Assembly (NCBI RefSeq): GCF_041909755.1
Contig: NZ_JAYRCW010000065.1
Coordinates: forward strand, 1-15,396
Source: Sandaracinobacteroides sp041909755
GTDB taxonomy: Bacteria > Pseudomonadota > Alphaproteobacteria > Sphingomonadales > Sphingomonadaceae
Direction: 5' to 3'
Length of the DNA: 15,396 bases
The position numbers and the translations under genes were made by a program. Positions 1 to 7,747 of this stretch are shown here, piece by piece (position 1 is the first letter of the stretch; each line of letters opens with the position of its first letter). Under the pieces are notes generated by a model. It did not search any database. It worked only from the letters and a program-made list of their open reading frames with translations, and was not told the origin of the DNA.

Positions 1-675
1 CAGCTGGATGAGGGGCGCCGCCCCCAGCGCTGCGGCGATGGCGCCCGCGCTGGTGTCGGGGTTGATGTTGTAGGTGTGGCCGTCCGCGCCGACGCCGATC
101 GGCGCGACCACGGGGATGAAATCGGCCGCCGTCAGCACGTCGATCACCTTGCGGTCCACCTTCGCCGGTTCGCCGACAAAGCCCAGATCGACCGCCTGTT
201 CGATGGCGGAGCCGGGATCGCGGCTGGTGCGGTTCACCTTTTCCGCGGTGATCAGCCCGGCGTCCTTGCCGCTGAGGCCCACCGCCCGGCCGCCGGCTTC
301 GGAAATCCAGCGCACCAGATCCTTGTTGATGGCGCCCAGCACCATTTCGGCCACTTCCGCCGTTTCGGCGTCTGTGACGCGCAGGCCATCGACGAAGCGG
401 CTTTCCACCCCCAGCCGCTTCAGCATGGCACCGATCTGCGGGCCGCCGCCATGCACCACCACCGGCCGGATCCCCACCTGCTTCAGCAGCACGATGTCCT
501 CGGCGAAATCGCGCGCCAACTCCGGATCGCCCATGGCGTGGCCGCCATATTTCACCACGAAGGTCTCGCCGGCATAGCGCTGGAGATAGGGCAGCGCCTC
601 CACCAGAACCTCGGTCTTGGCGAGCATGGTGGGATCGGGGGCGTGGCGCGCGCCGGCGTGGGGCTTTTCGGTCAT
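1..675 (-). CDS. argB: Acetylglutamate kinase, C-terminus cut by window edge
   Basis: Phosphorylates N-acetyl-L-glutamate with ATP, the second step of arginine biosynthesis in the cytoplasm. The visible 225 residues carry the amino-acid-kinase fold signatures. These are VVKYGGHAM (40-48), the glycine-rich VVHGGGPQIG (73-82), the substrate-binding DGLRVTDAETAEV stretch (96-108), GLSGKDAGL (133-141), and ADFIPVVAPIG followed by NINPDTSAG (203-211). Family members are about 290-300 residues, so roughly the last quarter lies outside the window. The N-terminal extension of about 20 residues before the kinase core is typical of arginine-feedback-inhibited ArgB proteins, which suggests end-product control. 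The ATG at 675 is the first one after in-frame stop codons. It has no clear Shine-Dalgarno sequence, and a second ATG lies at codon 17. The gene follows a small unknown gene by 33 bp on the same strand. Identification is secure. Confidence 0.97.
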   Translation of the reverse strand, partial: MTEKPHAGARHAPDPTMLAKTEVLVEALPYLQRYAGETFVVKYGGHAMGDPELARDFAEDIVLLKQVGIRPVVVHGGGPQIGAMLKRLGVESRFVDGLRVTDAETAEVAEMVLGAINKDLVRWISEAGGRAVGLSGKDAGLITAEKVNRTSRDPGSAIEQAVDLGFVGEPAKVDRKVIDVLTAADFIPVVAPIGVGADGHTYNINPDTSAGAIAAALGAAPLIQL

Positions 676-708
676 GAGGGGCGCATTGGCACCAAGAGCG
701 ATGCGTTA

Positions 709-954
709 CTAGGGGGCTTTCCGGTTGCGGACCTGGGCGATTGCGTCTTGCCAGTCCTTCCACATGGCCGGGTCGCTGGGGCCGCCGTCTGCCCAGACAT
801 TTCGGTCGAGGTTGGTGAGGAGGAGGGCAATGCCCTCGTCGCTGCGATCTCCACGTTCCCAATAGGCTTGGAGGAAGGCGCGCATGGCGTCGAACGCTGT
901 GAGTTCGTCGAGCTTGGCGGCCAGCTTACCGGGGAAGTGGGCGTCGTCGGACAT
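709..954 (-). CDS. Small conserved-looking hypothetical protein, 81 aa
   Basis: I do not recognise the family. The 81-residue product is acidic, with no signal peptide, membrane segment or cysteine, so it is probably a small soluble cytoplasmic protein. It reads as mostly helical, with a tryptophan-rich C-terminal half (YWERGDRSDEG near residues 31-41, then NVWADGG, MWKDW). Third codon positions are strongly G/C like the neighbouring genes, and the frame is free of rare-codon clusters. This supports a real gene rather than a chance frame. The ribosome site is weak: an AAGG lies about 12 bases before the ATG at 954. It lies 33 bp upstream of argB in the same direction, so the two may be co-transcribed. 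The context gives no clear hint of function. Confidence 0.6.
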   Translation of the reverse strand: MSDDAHFPGKLAAKLDELTAFDAMRAFLQAYWERGDRSDEGIALLLTNLDRNVWADGGPSDPAMWKDWQDAIAQVRNRKAP

Positions 955-1013
955 GCCGCGGTTCTGCCTTTGCCGTCATTGGTTGTCACGCAATCCGCGT
1001 CGAGCAGAAAAAG

Positions 1014-1042
1014 CTGGATCCCGGGTCAAGCCCGGGATGACG
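1014..1042. repeat. REP-like palindromic element (CCCGGG type)
   Basis: A perfect 8-bp inverted repeat, ATCCCGGG (1018-1025) and CCCGGGAT (1031-1038), has a 5-base loop TCAAG. It is flanked by CTGG on the left and GACG on the right. It lies in the non-coding gap between two minus-strand genes. Elements of the form CTGGATCCCGGGTCAAGCCCGGGATGACG are, to my knowledge, dispersed many times in alphaproteobacterial genomes, but only one full copy is visible here. There is no T-run on either side, so it does not look like a simple intrinsic terminator. Confidence 0.65.
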
Positions 1043-1170
1043 GGGTTTGTTGTGGGCGTTCTGGTTTTGCGGGTGCAGGGCACGCGGTGTCCTGCCGGGG
1101 TGAGCCGTCAGGCGGCCCTTCGGGCCAACGGGCAGCGCCCCTTCGAACCCGGGAGCTTCGCCGACGGGAG

Positions 1171-1190
1171 GTCCCAGCGTTCGCTGGGAC
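1171..1190. repeat. Second palindromic hairpin in the same gap
   Basis: GTCCCAGCG (1171-1179) and CGCTGGGAC (1182-1190) form a perfect 9-bp inverted repeat around TT. It sits 12 bp beyond the response regulator stop codon. No T-run follows on the minus strand, so it may be a dispersed repeat that also protects or ends the upstream mRNA. A third, weaker hairpin (GGCCC 1114-1118 with GGGCC 1122-1126) and an imperfect palindrome around CCCGGG (about 1143-1160) lie between this and the first element. Together they make the 955-1202 gap a cluster of palindromes with no convincing gene. Confidence 0.55.
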
Positions 1191-1202
1191 GACTTGGGGC
1201 GG

Positions 1203-1997
1203 TCAGAGGAAGCGCGCCACCACGTCGCGATAGGAGCGGCTGACCTTCACCGTCGCGCCGCTGGCCAGCGTCAGGAAGCATTCGCCGTTGGTGTGGGGCT
1301 TCACCTGGCGGACATTGTCGAGGTTGACGATGGTGGAGCGGTGGACGCGCTGGAACTTGCGCGGATCGAGGCGGCGTTCCAGATCCTTCATCGTCTCGCG
1401 CAGGATCAGCGTCTGGTCGGCGGTCGTCAGGCACATATAGTCGCCTGCGGCGTCGATCTTCTCGATCGTGTCCACGTCCACGCGGAAGATCTGGCCCTGA
1501 TCCTTCACGTTGATGATCTTCTCGAACCGGTCGGAGGCGGGTTCGGCAGCGGGCGACAGGGTGGCGACGGCGTCCGGGTCCACCTCGGCGAGCTTCGCAG
1601 CCAGGCGCTCGGCCTCTTCGCACATGCGCTTTTCCTGCAGGCGCACGCGCACCCGCTCGATCGTCTGCGCCAGCCGTTCGGTTTCCACCGGCTTCATCAG
1701 ATAATCCACCGCCTGCGCCTCGAAGGCGCGGATGGCGTGATCGGAATAGGCGGTCACGAAGACGAACAGCGGCGGGGTGATGTCTGCCAGCGCGGAGACG
1801 ACGGAGAAGCCGTCGAAGCCGGGCATCTGCACGTCAAGGAAGACGAGATCGGGCTTTTCCGTTCGGATTGCGCGGATCGCCTCCCGGCCGTTCATCGCGC
1901 GGCCGACGATCTCGATGTCCTGAAACGGCTTCAGGCGGAGTTCCAGGCCCTGGACGGCGAGCGGCTCGTCGTCGACGAGAAGGGTTCGGATGGTCAT
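1203..1997 (-). CDS. LytTR-family response regulator
   Basis: A 264-residue two-component DNA-binding regulator. The receiver domain (about 1-120) has the acidic pair D9/D10, the phospho-acceptor D55 in FLDVQMPGFDG, T82 and K102 in the LMKP motif, so all phosphotransfer residues are present. A linker of about 40 residues leads to a LytTR DNA-binding domain (about 165-262). That domain contains the typical FQRVHRSTIVNLDNV stretch and ends KVSRSYRDVVARFL. Family members usually bind paired direct repeats and act as activators. The start overlaps the histidine kinase stop by 4 bp, and a GAGG seven bases upstream supports the ATG at 1997. It is almost certainly the partner of that kinase. The target genes cannot be told from this window. 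Sensor and regulator of this LytS/LytTR type are often autoregulatory or act on a neighbouring membrane protein. Confidence 0.95.
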   Translation of the reverse strand: MTIRTLLVDDEPLAVQGLELRLKPFQDIEIVGRAMNGREAIRAIRTEKPDLVFLDVQMPGFDGFSVVSALADITPPLFVFVTAYSDHAIRAFEAQAVDYLMKPVETERLAQTIERVRVRLQEKRMCEEAERLAAKLAEVDPDAVATLSPAAEPASDRFEKIINVKDQGQIFRVDVDTIEKIDAAGDYMCLTTADQTLILRETMKDLERRLDPRKFQRVHRSTIVNLDNVRQVKPHTNGECFLTLASGATVKVSRSYRDVVARFL

Positions 1998-3160
1998 TGG
2001 GCAACCTCATGGGCGAGTCCTGTCAGCCGTTCGCTGCGGGCCGCTTCGGCCGGCGAGACGAGCTGAAGGGGGATTTCGATCACTGCAAGTACGCCCGGCC
2101 CCTTGGCCGCCCCGGTTTGAACCAGCGGTGAACTGCTGTTCGGCAGGATCTCGAACCGCTGGTCGTCGCCATAGGCCTGTTGCAGCCGTTCGCGGATGTT
2201 CGCGAGGCCGACTCCGGTGCCTTCGGCAGAGGGGCGGTTGTCTCCGGCGCCGGGGCCGGTATCGGCCACCGTCAGTTCCAGCCTGTCCCCCACGCGGCGG
2301 GCCGTCACCCAGATGTCGGCGCCTTCCTCCAACGGGGTGACCGCATATTTGATGGCATTTTCCACCAGCGGCTGAAGCAGCAGCGAGGGGATGCGGGCGT
2401 TCAGCACTTCTGGCGCGATGTCGAACCGGGTGCGGAGCCTGTCCTCGAACCGGGTCCGCTCGATCTCCAGATAGAGCTTCAGCGCCTGCATTTCCTGCGC
2501 CACGGTCGCCTGGCCTTCGCGTTCCCCCACCAGGCTGTAGCGCAGGAAGGAGGAGAGGCGCGACAGCATGGTGTTCGCCTTTTCCGTTTCGGCAAGAAGC
2601 ACCAGCGTGCTGATCGAGTTCAGCGTGTTGAACAGGAAATGCGGGTTGATCTGATAGCGCAGCATTTCCAGCTGGGCGGAATTGGCCTGCGCCGCCATCC
2701 GCTCGAACCGCTCGGCCTGCTCATCGAGCATCAGGAAATAGTTGATTCCGAAGTACAGCGCAGACCATGCGCCGAGTACGGCGAGCGTCAGCAGGATCGC
2801 GCCGAAGAATTCGATGCCCGCCGGCCGCCAGCCGGGTTCGTAGAAGGTGGCGTGGGCCCACACCTCGATCACGGAAAACAGCACGGCCGCGATCACCAGG
2901 ATCATCAGCGACAGGCTCCACACCCACACCGGCTTCATGCGGATGATGGCGCGGAAGGCCCAGGCCATCAGCAGGGTGATGGAAAAGCCCGTGACGGTGA
3001 CGAGGATGGTGGGCAGGATGAAGCTGATGCCCATGCGGTTTGCCAGCCCGCCCAGCGAGCGCAGCAGGAAATAGCCGACCCATCCGCCGATCTGGAGAGT
3101 CCAGAAGGCGCGGTTCTTGTCGGCGAAAAAGCCCTTGGGCGCAGGCGCTGTGGATGGCAT
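1994..3160 (-). CDS. LytS/YehU-type membrane sensor histidine kinase
   Basis: A 388-residue sensor kinase. Four hydrophobic segments (about 19-40, 46-70, 80-103 and 117-143) form the membrane sensor with almost no extracytoplasmic domain. A short coiled linker precedes the His_kinase domain, where H174 in RYQINPHFLFNTLNSIS is the expected phosphorylation site. The HATPase domain has the N-box LLLQPLVENAIKY (N268), DTGPG (300-304) and GTGVGLANIRERL (314-326), so the catalytic residues are intact. The reading frame stays open far upstream. I chose the ATG at 3160 because it lies 11 bp after the holA stop, has AGGGG just before it, and gives a sensible N-terminus before the first helix. The stop overlaps the start of the LytTR regulator (ATGA). 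The stimulus is unknown. With the sensor embedded in the membrane, envelope or membrane-state sensing is possible but is only inference. Confidence 0.93.
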   Translation of the reverse strand: MPSTAPAPKGFFADKNRAFWTLQIGGWVGYFLLRSLGGLANRMGISFILPTILVTVTGFSITLLMAWAFRAIIRMKPVWVWSLSLMILVIAAVLFSVIEVWAHATFYEPGWRPAGIEFFGAILLTLAVLGAWSALYFGINYFLMLDEQAERFERMAAQANSAQLEMLRYQINPHFLFNTLNSISTLVLLAETEKANTMLSRLSSFLRYSLVGEREGQATVAQEMQALKLYLEIERTRFEDRLRTRFDIAPEVLNARIPSLLLQPLVENAIKYAVTPLEEGADIWVTARRVGDRLELTVADTGPGAGDNRPSAEGTGVGLANIRERLQQAYGDDQRFEILPNSSSPLVQTGAAKGPGVLAVIEIPLQLVSPAEAARSERLTGLAHEVAQ

Positions 3161-3171
3161 CGCCCCTGAAC

Positions 3172-4218
3172 CTAGGGTCTTTCCCGCGTCATTCCAAGGC
3201 TCGCCGCCATCTGCAGGCCGGCGATCGCCTGCCAGCCGGCCGCGTCTCCGGGCCCGCCGGCCCGCTTGATCGCCTGTTCGCCCGCCAGCATCGCGGCCAG
3301 CGCGCGGCGGATGCGCGGCAGCGGCCAGTGCCGGAGCGCGCCGGCAACCGCATCCACATCCTTCCAGAACACCGGCGGGCGCAGCGCCTTCACCGCCGCC
3401 TGCGGCTGCGCGCCGCCATCCACCGCCGCCCGCGCTTCGGCCAGCTGCAGCAGGCGCCGGGCGATGGCGCGCAAGGCGGGAATCGCGCTGTCGCCGGCCA
3501 GCAGCCGGTACTGGCGCTCGGCCTGGGCCGCATTGCCCGCGATCACGGCGGCAACCAGCAGGTTCATGTCGTCTTCGGCGCTGTCGGCCCCCAGCGCCGC
3601 CACATGGGCGCGTTCCAGCGTTCGCGGCGTTTCCGAGCTCGAATCGAGGAACAGGGCGAACTTCGCCAGTTCCGAGGCGAGCACGCCGGTATCGCCGTCG
3701 GACGCGGCGACGAGGCGCTCTGCAAGGCCGGATTCGAGCCGGAGGCCCAGCTCTTTCGCATGGGCATCCAGCCAGTTGGCGAGATCGCGGCCTTCCAGCG
3801 GATAGGAGATCAGCGCCAGCGCCAGCGGGCTTTCCTCTGCCAGCTTGCGAAGGCCGCTGGACTTCGACAGGTCGCCCGCCAGCATCACCACCGGATTGCC
3901 CGCTGCAGGCGACGCCAGCAGCAGCCGCACGGCTTCCTGCGCCGATTCGCCCGCCCCCGCCACCCGGATCAGCCGCGCGCCCCCGAACATGGAGACGGAG
4001 GCCGCCTCGTCCGCCAGACGGCCCGGATCGGATTTCAGCTCGTCCGCCGCGATGTCGGTGACGGCCATGGGGTCTGCCGCGTCGGCCAGCGCGCGGGCGG
4101 CGGCCTGCGCCAGTTCGCGGCTTGCGGATTCGTCCGGCCCGGCCAGCAGCAGCAGGCGGATCGCGGGATCCCAGCTCGAAAGGCGGCGAATCAGGTCGGC
4201 GCGGCGAACCGCGGTCAT
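3172..4218 (-). CDS. holA: DNA polymerase III subunit delta
   Basis: Delta is the wrench subunit of the clamp loader and opens the beta sliding clamp during replication. The 348-residue length fits the family (about 330-350). The first domain contains LLLLAGPDE (22-30) and the family hallmark EAASVSMFGGARLIRV (71-86). It then continues through helix-rich AAA-like domains II and III. PPVFWKDVDAVAGALRHW in the C-terminal part corresponds to the conserved collar-domain P-x-F region. As in other delta subunits, no functional Walker A motif is visible. The ATG at 4218 overlaps the lptE stop (ATGA), which indicates translational coupling. The order leuS-lptE-holA is widespread in alphaproteobacteria (and leuS-lptE-holA also occurs in gammaproteobacteria), which supports the call. 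Confidence 0.93.
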   Translation of the reverse strand: MTAVRRADLIRRLSSWDPAIRLLLLAGPDESASRELAQAAARALADAADPMAVTDIAADELKSDPGRLADEAASVSMFGGARLIRVAGAGESAQEAVRLLLASPAAGNPVVMLAGDLSKSSGLRKLAEESPLALALISYPLEGRDLANWLDAHAKELGLRLESGLAERLVAASDGDTGVLASELAKFALFLDSSSETPRTLERAHVAALGADSAEDDMNLLVAAVIAGNAAQAERQYRLLAGDSAIPALRAIARRLLQLAEARAAVDGGAQPQAAVKALRPPVFWKDVDAVAGALRHWPLPRIRRALAAMLAGEQAIKRAGGPGDAAGWQAIAGLQMAASLGMTRERP

Positions 4219-4703
4219 TCAGCCGCCCGGCTGCGGGCCAGAAGCGCCAGCCGGGCGACGATCTGGTCAGCGATGTCCTTCGAAAGCCGCTCCAGCGCGG
4301 TCGCTTCGGCGGCGACCACGGCATATTCCGAACTGACCACGTCAACCCCGGCGTCGGCGCTGGCGCTGGTGTCCAGCAGCACCTTGCCGGTCGCGATCTC
4401 GGTGATGCGGTAGCGCGCGCGCAGGGTGCGCCGTTCGCGGATGATGGAATTGTCGCCGCGCACGCCGAAGCCGATGATGTCGTCGTCCAGCGCCACGTCC
4501 AGCTTCAGCACCGGGTTGCCGGACGGGTTCATCCGCTCCACCAGCCGGTCCCGCACGAGGAACCCGGCCTTGTCGGGGATGGGCGCGACCTCGATGTCGG
4601 AGAGCATCGTCTGCGCCTGCCCGGTGGACCCGCCGGAATAGACGGGGGCCAGCTGGCAGGCCGCCAGCGACAGCGGCAGCAGGAGGAGCGCCAGCCGCCT
4701 CAC
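4215..4703 (-). CDS. lptE: LPS-assembly lipoprotein LptE
   Basis: LptE is an outer-membrane lipoprotein that plugs the LptD barrel and helps insert lipopolysaccharide into the outer leaflet. The 162-residue product begins with a short lipoprotein signal, MRRLALLLLPLSLAAC. The lipobox LAAC puts the acylated cysteine at residue 16. It is followed by PVYSGG and an alpha/beta body (IEVAPIPDKAGFLVRDRLVERM, VLKLDVALDDD, RARYRITEIATGKVL) typical of the family. The length is normal. The start codon is GTG at 4703, overlapping the leuS stop (GTGA), with no Shine-Dalgarno sequence of its own, so expression probably depends on leuS translation. The 3' end overlaps holA. Sequence conservation in LptE is low, so the call rests on the lipobox, fold pattern and operon position together. 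Confidence 0.88.
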   Translation of the reverse strand: MRRLALLLLPLSLAACQLAPVYSGGSTGQAQTMLSDIEVAPIPDKAGFLVRDRLVERMNPSGNPVLKLDVALDDDIIGFGVRGDNSIIRERRTLRARYRITEIATGKVLLDTSASADAGVDVVSSEYAVVAAEATALERLSKDIADQIVARLALLARSRAAE

Positions 4704-7258
4704 AGCACGATGTTCACCAGCCGGTCGGGCACGACGATCAGCTTCTTCGGGGCGGCATCCGCCGTCAGCGCCGCGATCCGGGGCAGCGCCAGCACGGCGG
4801 CCTCCACTTCGGCGCGGGGCAGGCCCTTGGCGAGTTCCACCGTTTCCCGGAGCTTGCCGTTCACCTGCACCGCATAGGTGACGCTGTCGTCCACCAGCAA
4901 TGCCGGGTCCGCGACGGGCCAGTCGGCGTCGGCGATCAGGCCCTGCCCACCCAGCAGCGACCAGGCCTCTTCGGCGACATGCGGCACCATCGGCGCGACG
5001 AGGCGCAGCAGGGTGACGGCCGCCTCGGTGCGGGCGACGGAGGGCTTTGCCTTCTCGATGGCGTTCGCCAGCTCATAGGCGCGGGCGACGGCCTTGTTGA
5101 ATTGCAGGCGGTCGATGTCGTGGCTAATGCCGTCGATGGCCCTGTGCGTCAGCCGGGTCAACTCTTCGTTGCCGCCGTCGGGCGCGTCCTTCGCCAGATT
5201 GGCGATGCGCCACAGCCGCTGCACGAAGCGCGAGGCGCCTTCGATCCCGGCGAGCGACCAGGCGAGATCGCGCTCCGGCGGGCTGTCTGACAGCATGAAC
5301 CAGCGGGCGGCATCCGCGCCATAGCGATCCAGAATGGCATCGGGATCGACGACATTCTTCTTGGATTTCGACATCTTCTCGGTGCGGCCGGCCTCTGCCG
5401 GTGCGCCGCTGGCGATTTCGATCCAGCCGTCGCCGCGCTTTTCCACCTGGCCGGGTTCCAGCCAGTCGCCGCCCTTCGACTTGTAAGTTTCGTGCGTGAC
5501 CATGCCCTGCGTGAACAGGCCGCGGAATGGCTCCGTGACCGAGATCTTGCCGATGCGGGCAAGCGCGCGGGTGAAGAAGCGGCTGTAGAGCAGGTGCAGG
5601 ATCGCATGCTCGATGCCGCCGATATACTGGGCGACGGGAAGCCAGCTTTCCGCCTCGGCCCGGTCGAACGGCCTGTCTGCCGGCTGCGAGGCGAAGCGGA
5701 TGAAATACCAGCTGCTGTCCACGAAGGTGTCGAGCGTGTCCGTCTCGCGCCGGGCCGGCCTGCCGCAGCCGGGGCAATCGACATTGCGCCAGGTCGGGTG
5801 GCGATCGAGCGGGTTGCCGGGGCGGTCGAACGTCACATCCTCGGGCAGCACGACGGGCAGGTCCGCCTTGGGGACGGGCACCGTGCCGCAGGCGTCGCAA
5901 TGGATGATGGGGATGGGCGTGCCCCAGTAGCGCTGGCGGGAAATGCCCCAGTCGCGCAGGCGGAACACGGTGGTGCCCTGCCCCCAGCCGCCCGCTTCGG
6001 CGCGGCGGATCACCTCGGCCTTGGCGGCCTCCACCTCCAGCCCGTCGAGGAACTGCGAATTGATGAGGCGGCCGGGGCCGGTATAGGCCTCGTCGCCGAT
6101 GGGCACGGCCTCTTCGCCCGGCAGCGCCACGACGCGGGGCACGGGCAGCATGTACTTGCGGGCGAAATCAAGGTCGCGCTGGTCGTGCGCGGGGCAGCCG
6201 AAGATGGCCCCCGTGCCATATTCCATCAGCACGAAGTTGGCGATGAACACGGGCAGGCGGCGCGACGGATCCAGCGGGTGGATCACGCTGAGGCCGGTGT
6301 CGAAGCCCTTCTTTTCCGCTGTCTCGATTTCCTCGGCGGCGGTGCCGGTGGTGCGGGCGTCGGCGATGAAGGCCTGGGCCGCCGCGCTGCCGGCGGCGAT
6401 GGCCTGGGCAAGCGGATGATCGATGGCGACCGCCGCGAAGCTGGCGCCGAAGAGCGTGTCGGGCCGGGTGGTGAACACCTCGAAGCCGGCGGGCACGCCA
6501 TCGGGGGCTGCATCCACCTCGAAGCGGTAGCGCAGGCCCTTCGACTTGCCGATCCAGTTTTCCTGCATCAGCCGGACCTTTTCCGGCCACTGGTCCAGCG
6601 TGGCGAGATCGGCGGCCAGTTCCTCGGCAAAATCGGTGATCTTCAGGAACCACTGGGTCAGCTTGCGCCGCTCCACCAGCGCGCCCGACCGCCAGCCGCG
6701 CCCGTCGATCACCTGTTCATTGGCGAGCACGGTGTTGTCGACCGGATCCCAGTTCACCCAGGCGTCGCGCCGGTCGACGAGGCCGGCTTCCAGCAGATCG
6801 AGGAACAGGGCCTGTTCATGGCCGTAATAGTCGGGATCGCAGGTCGCGAATTCGCGGCTCCAGTCGATCGCGAGGCCCAGGCGTTTCAGCTGGGCGCGCA
6901 TCGTCGCGATGTTCTGGCGCGTCCAGTCGCCCGGATGCACCTTGCGTTCCATCGCGGCGTTTTCGGCGGGCATGCCGAACGCATCCCAGCCCATCGGGTG
7001 CAGCACGGCATGGCCCTGCATCCGGCGCGCGCGGGCCAGCACGTCGCCCATCGTATAGTTGCGGACATGGCCCATGTGGATGCGCCCCGACGGATAGGGG
7101 AACATTTCCAGAATCATCGTGCGGGGCCGCGCGTCGGGCGTATCCGTCTTCGCGGAGCCGCTGTCGGCGCGGAAGATGCCGTCTGCTTCCCAGCGGGCCT
7201 GCCAGCGGGAATCCGCTCGGCTCGGGTCGAAACGACCGGCTTCGGGCTCGGTTGCCAT
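4700..7258 (-). CDS. leuS: Leucyl-tRNA synthetase
   Basis: A class I aminoacyl-tRNA synthetase that charges tRNA-Leu. The 852 residues match the bacterial family (about 860). The catalytic core has FPYPSGRIHMGH with the HIGH motif at 61-64, and KMSKS at 628-632 closes the active site. The CP1 editing domain, which hydrolyses mischarged tRNA, has TTRPDTLFG (263-271) and GCPAHDQRD (354-362). T268, D359 and D362 match the known editing residues, so proofreading should be intact. A zinc-ribbon-like insertion with CDAC (454-457) and CPGC (495-498) is present, then the anticodon-binding and C-terminal domains. The ATG at 7258 has AAGAG about seven bases upstream, nine bases after the lipoprotein gene's stop. 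Leucyl-tRNA made by this enzyme is the signal the proposed leuA attenuator would read. Confidence 0.98.
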   Translation of the reverse strand: MATEPEAGRFDPSRADSRWQARWEADGIFRADSGSAKTDTPDARPRTMILEMFPYPSGRIHMGHVRNYTMGDVLARARRMQGHAVLHPMGWDAFGMPAENAAMERKVHPGDWTRQNIATMRAQLKRLGLAIDWSREFATCDPDYYGHEQALFLDLLEAGLVDRRDAWVNWDPVDNTVLANEQVIDGRGWRSGALVERRKLTQWFLKITDFAEELAADLATLDQWPEKVRLMQENWIGKSKGLRYRFEVDAAPDGVPAGFEVFTTRPDTLFGASFAAVAIDHPLAQAIAAGSAAAQAFIADARTTGTAAEEIETAEKKGFDTGLSVIHPLDPSRRLPVFIANFVLMEYGTGAIFGCPAHDQRDLDFARKYMLPVPRVVALPGEEAVPIGDEAYTGPGRLINSQFLDGLEVEAAKAEVIRRAEAGGWGQGTTVFRLRDWGISRQRYWGTPIPIIHCDACGTVPVPKADLPVVLPEDVTFDRPGNPLDRHPTWRNVDCPGCGRPARRETDTLDTFVDSSWYFIRFASQPADRPFDRAEAESWLPVAQYIGGIEHAILHLLYSRFFTRALARIGKISVTEPFRGLFTQGMVTHETYKSKGGDWLEPGQVEKRGDGWIEIASGAPAEAGRTEKMSKSKKNVVDPDAILDRYGADAARWFMLSDSPPERDLAWSLAGIEGASRFVQRLWRIANLAKDAPDGGNEELTRLTHRAIDGISHDIDRLQFNKAVARAYELANAIEKAKPSVARTEAAVTLLRLVAPMVPHVAEEAWSLLGGQGLIADADWPVADPALLVDDSVTYAVQVNGKLRETVELAKGLPRAEVEAAVLALPRIAALTADAAPKKLIVVPDRLVNIVL

Positions 7259-7267
7259 GGAACGCTC

Positions 7268-7747
7268 TTACCGGGCGAGCGAGGCCTGGCGCAGCATCCG
7301 CGCCCGCTCGAGGATGATTTCCTCCAGCTTCTGCACGGTGCCGGCCCGCACCGGGGCGGCGACCCAGCGGCCGTCCTGCATCACTTCGCGCTGGGCGGAC
7401 ACCTGCACGGCATCGGCGCGGAGCGCGCCATCGAGGATGGCGACCGTCACCTTCACCCGCTCGTTCGGCACGTTCGGGTTCTGATACCATTCGCCCACGA
7501 TCACGCCACCGGCGGAATCGACCTGCGCGAGCGGCATGAACTGGAGCGTTTCGAGGCTGGCGCGCCACAGATAGGAATTGACGCCGATCGTGGTGACCGC
7601 CGTCTGCTGGGCGACTGCTTCGGGCCCCTTCTTGCCGCCGCAGCCCGCAAGCGCGAGGCCGCAGGCGATGAGGACGAGGGCGGTGGCCCGGCCCGCCGCC
7701 GGACGGGCGGAGGGCAGAGAGGCGGACAGGGCTTTACCGTCGGTCAA
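7268..7747 (-). CDS. DUF3576-like lipoprotein, probable TTG start
   Basis: A 159-residue predicted lipoprotein of unknown function. A long N-terminal region precedes the hydrophobic stretch ALVLIACGLALAGC, whose LAGC lipobox puts the lipidated cysteine near residue 36. The mature part (VAQQTAVTTIGVNSYLWRASLETLQFMPL, then DSAGGVIVGEWY and an amphipathic C-terminal helix) matches my memory of the alphaproteobacterial DUF3576 family, which commonly sits beside leuS. I chose the TTG at 7747 because an AAGGAACGGAG ribosome site lies six bases before it and no ATG or GTG lies between there and the lipobox. An in-frame ATG at 7828 would add a non-signal-like extension. It heads the leuS operon, nine bp upstream of leuS. 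The spacing and the lipoprotein signal suggest an envelope role, not proven. Confidence 0.8.
   Translation of the reverse strand: MTDGKALSASLPSARPAAGRATALVLIACGLALAGCGGKKGPEAVAQQTAVTTIGVNSYLWRASLETLQFMPLAQVDSAGGVIVGEWYQNPNVPNERVKVTVAILDGALRADAVQVSAQREVMQDGRWVAAPVRAGTVQKLEEIILERARMLRQASLAR

Noticed and set aside
3161..4345. Upstream extension of the histidine kinase frame through holA.
   Set aside because: It overlaps holA in another frame and has Arg/Gly-rich shadow composition. ATG 3160 gives the normal kinase architecture.
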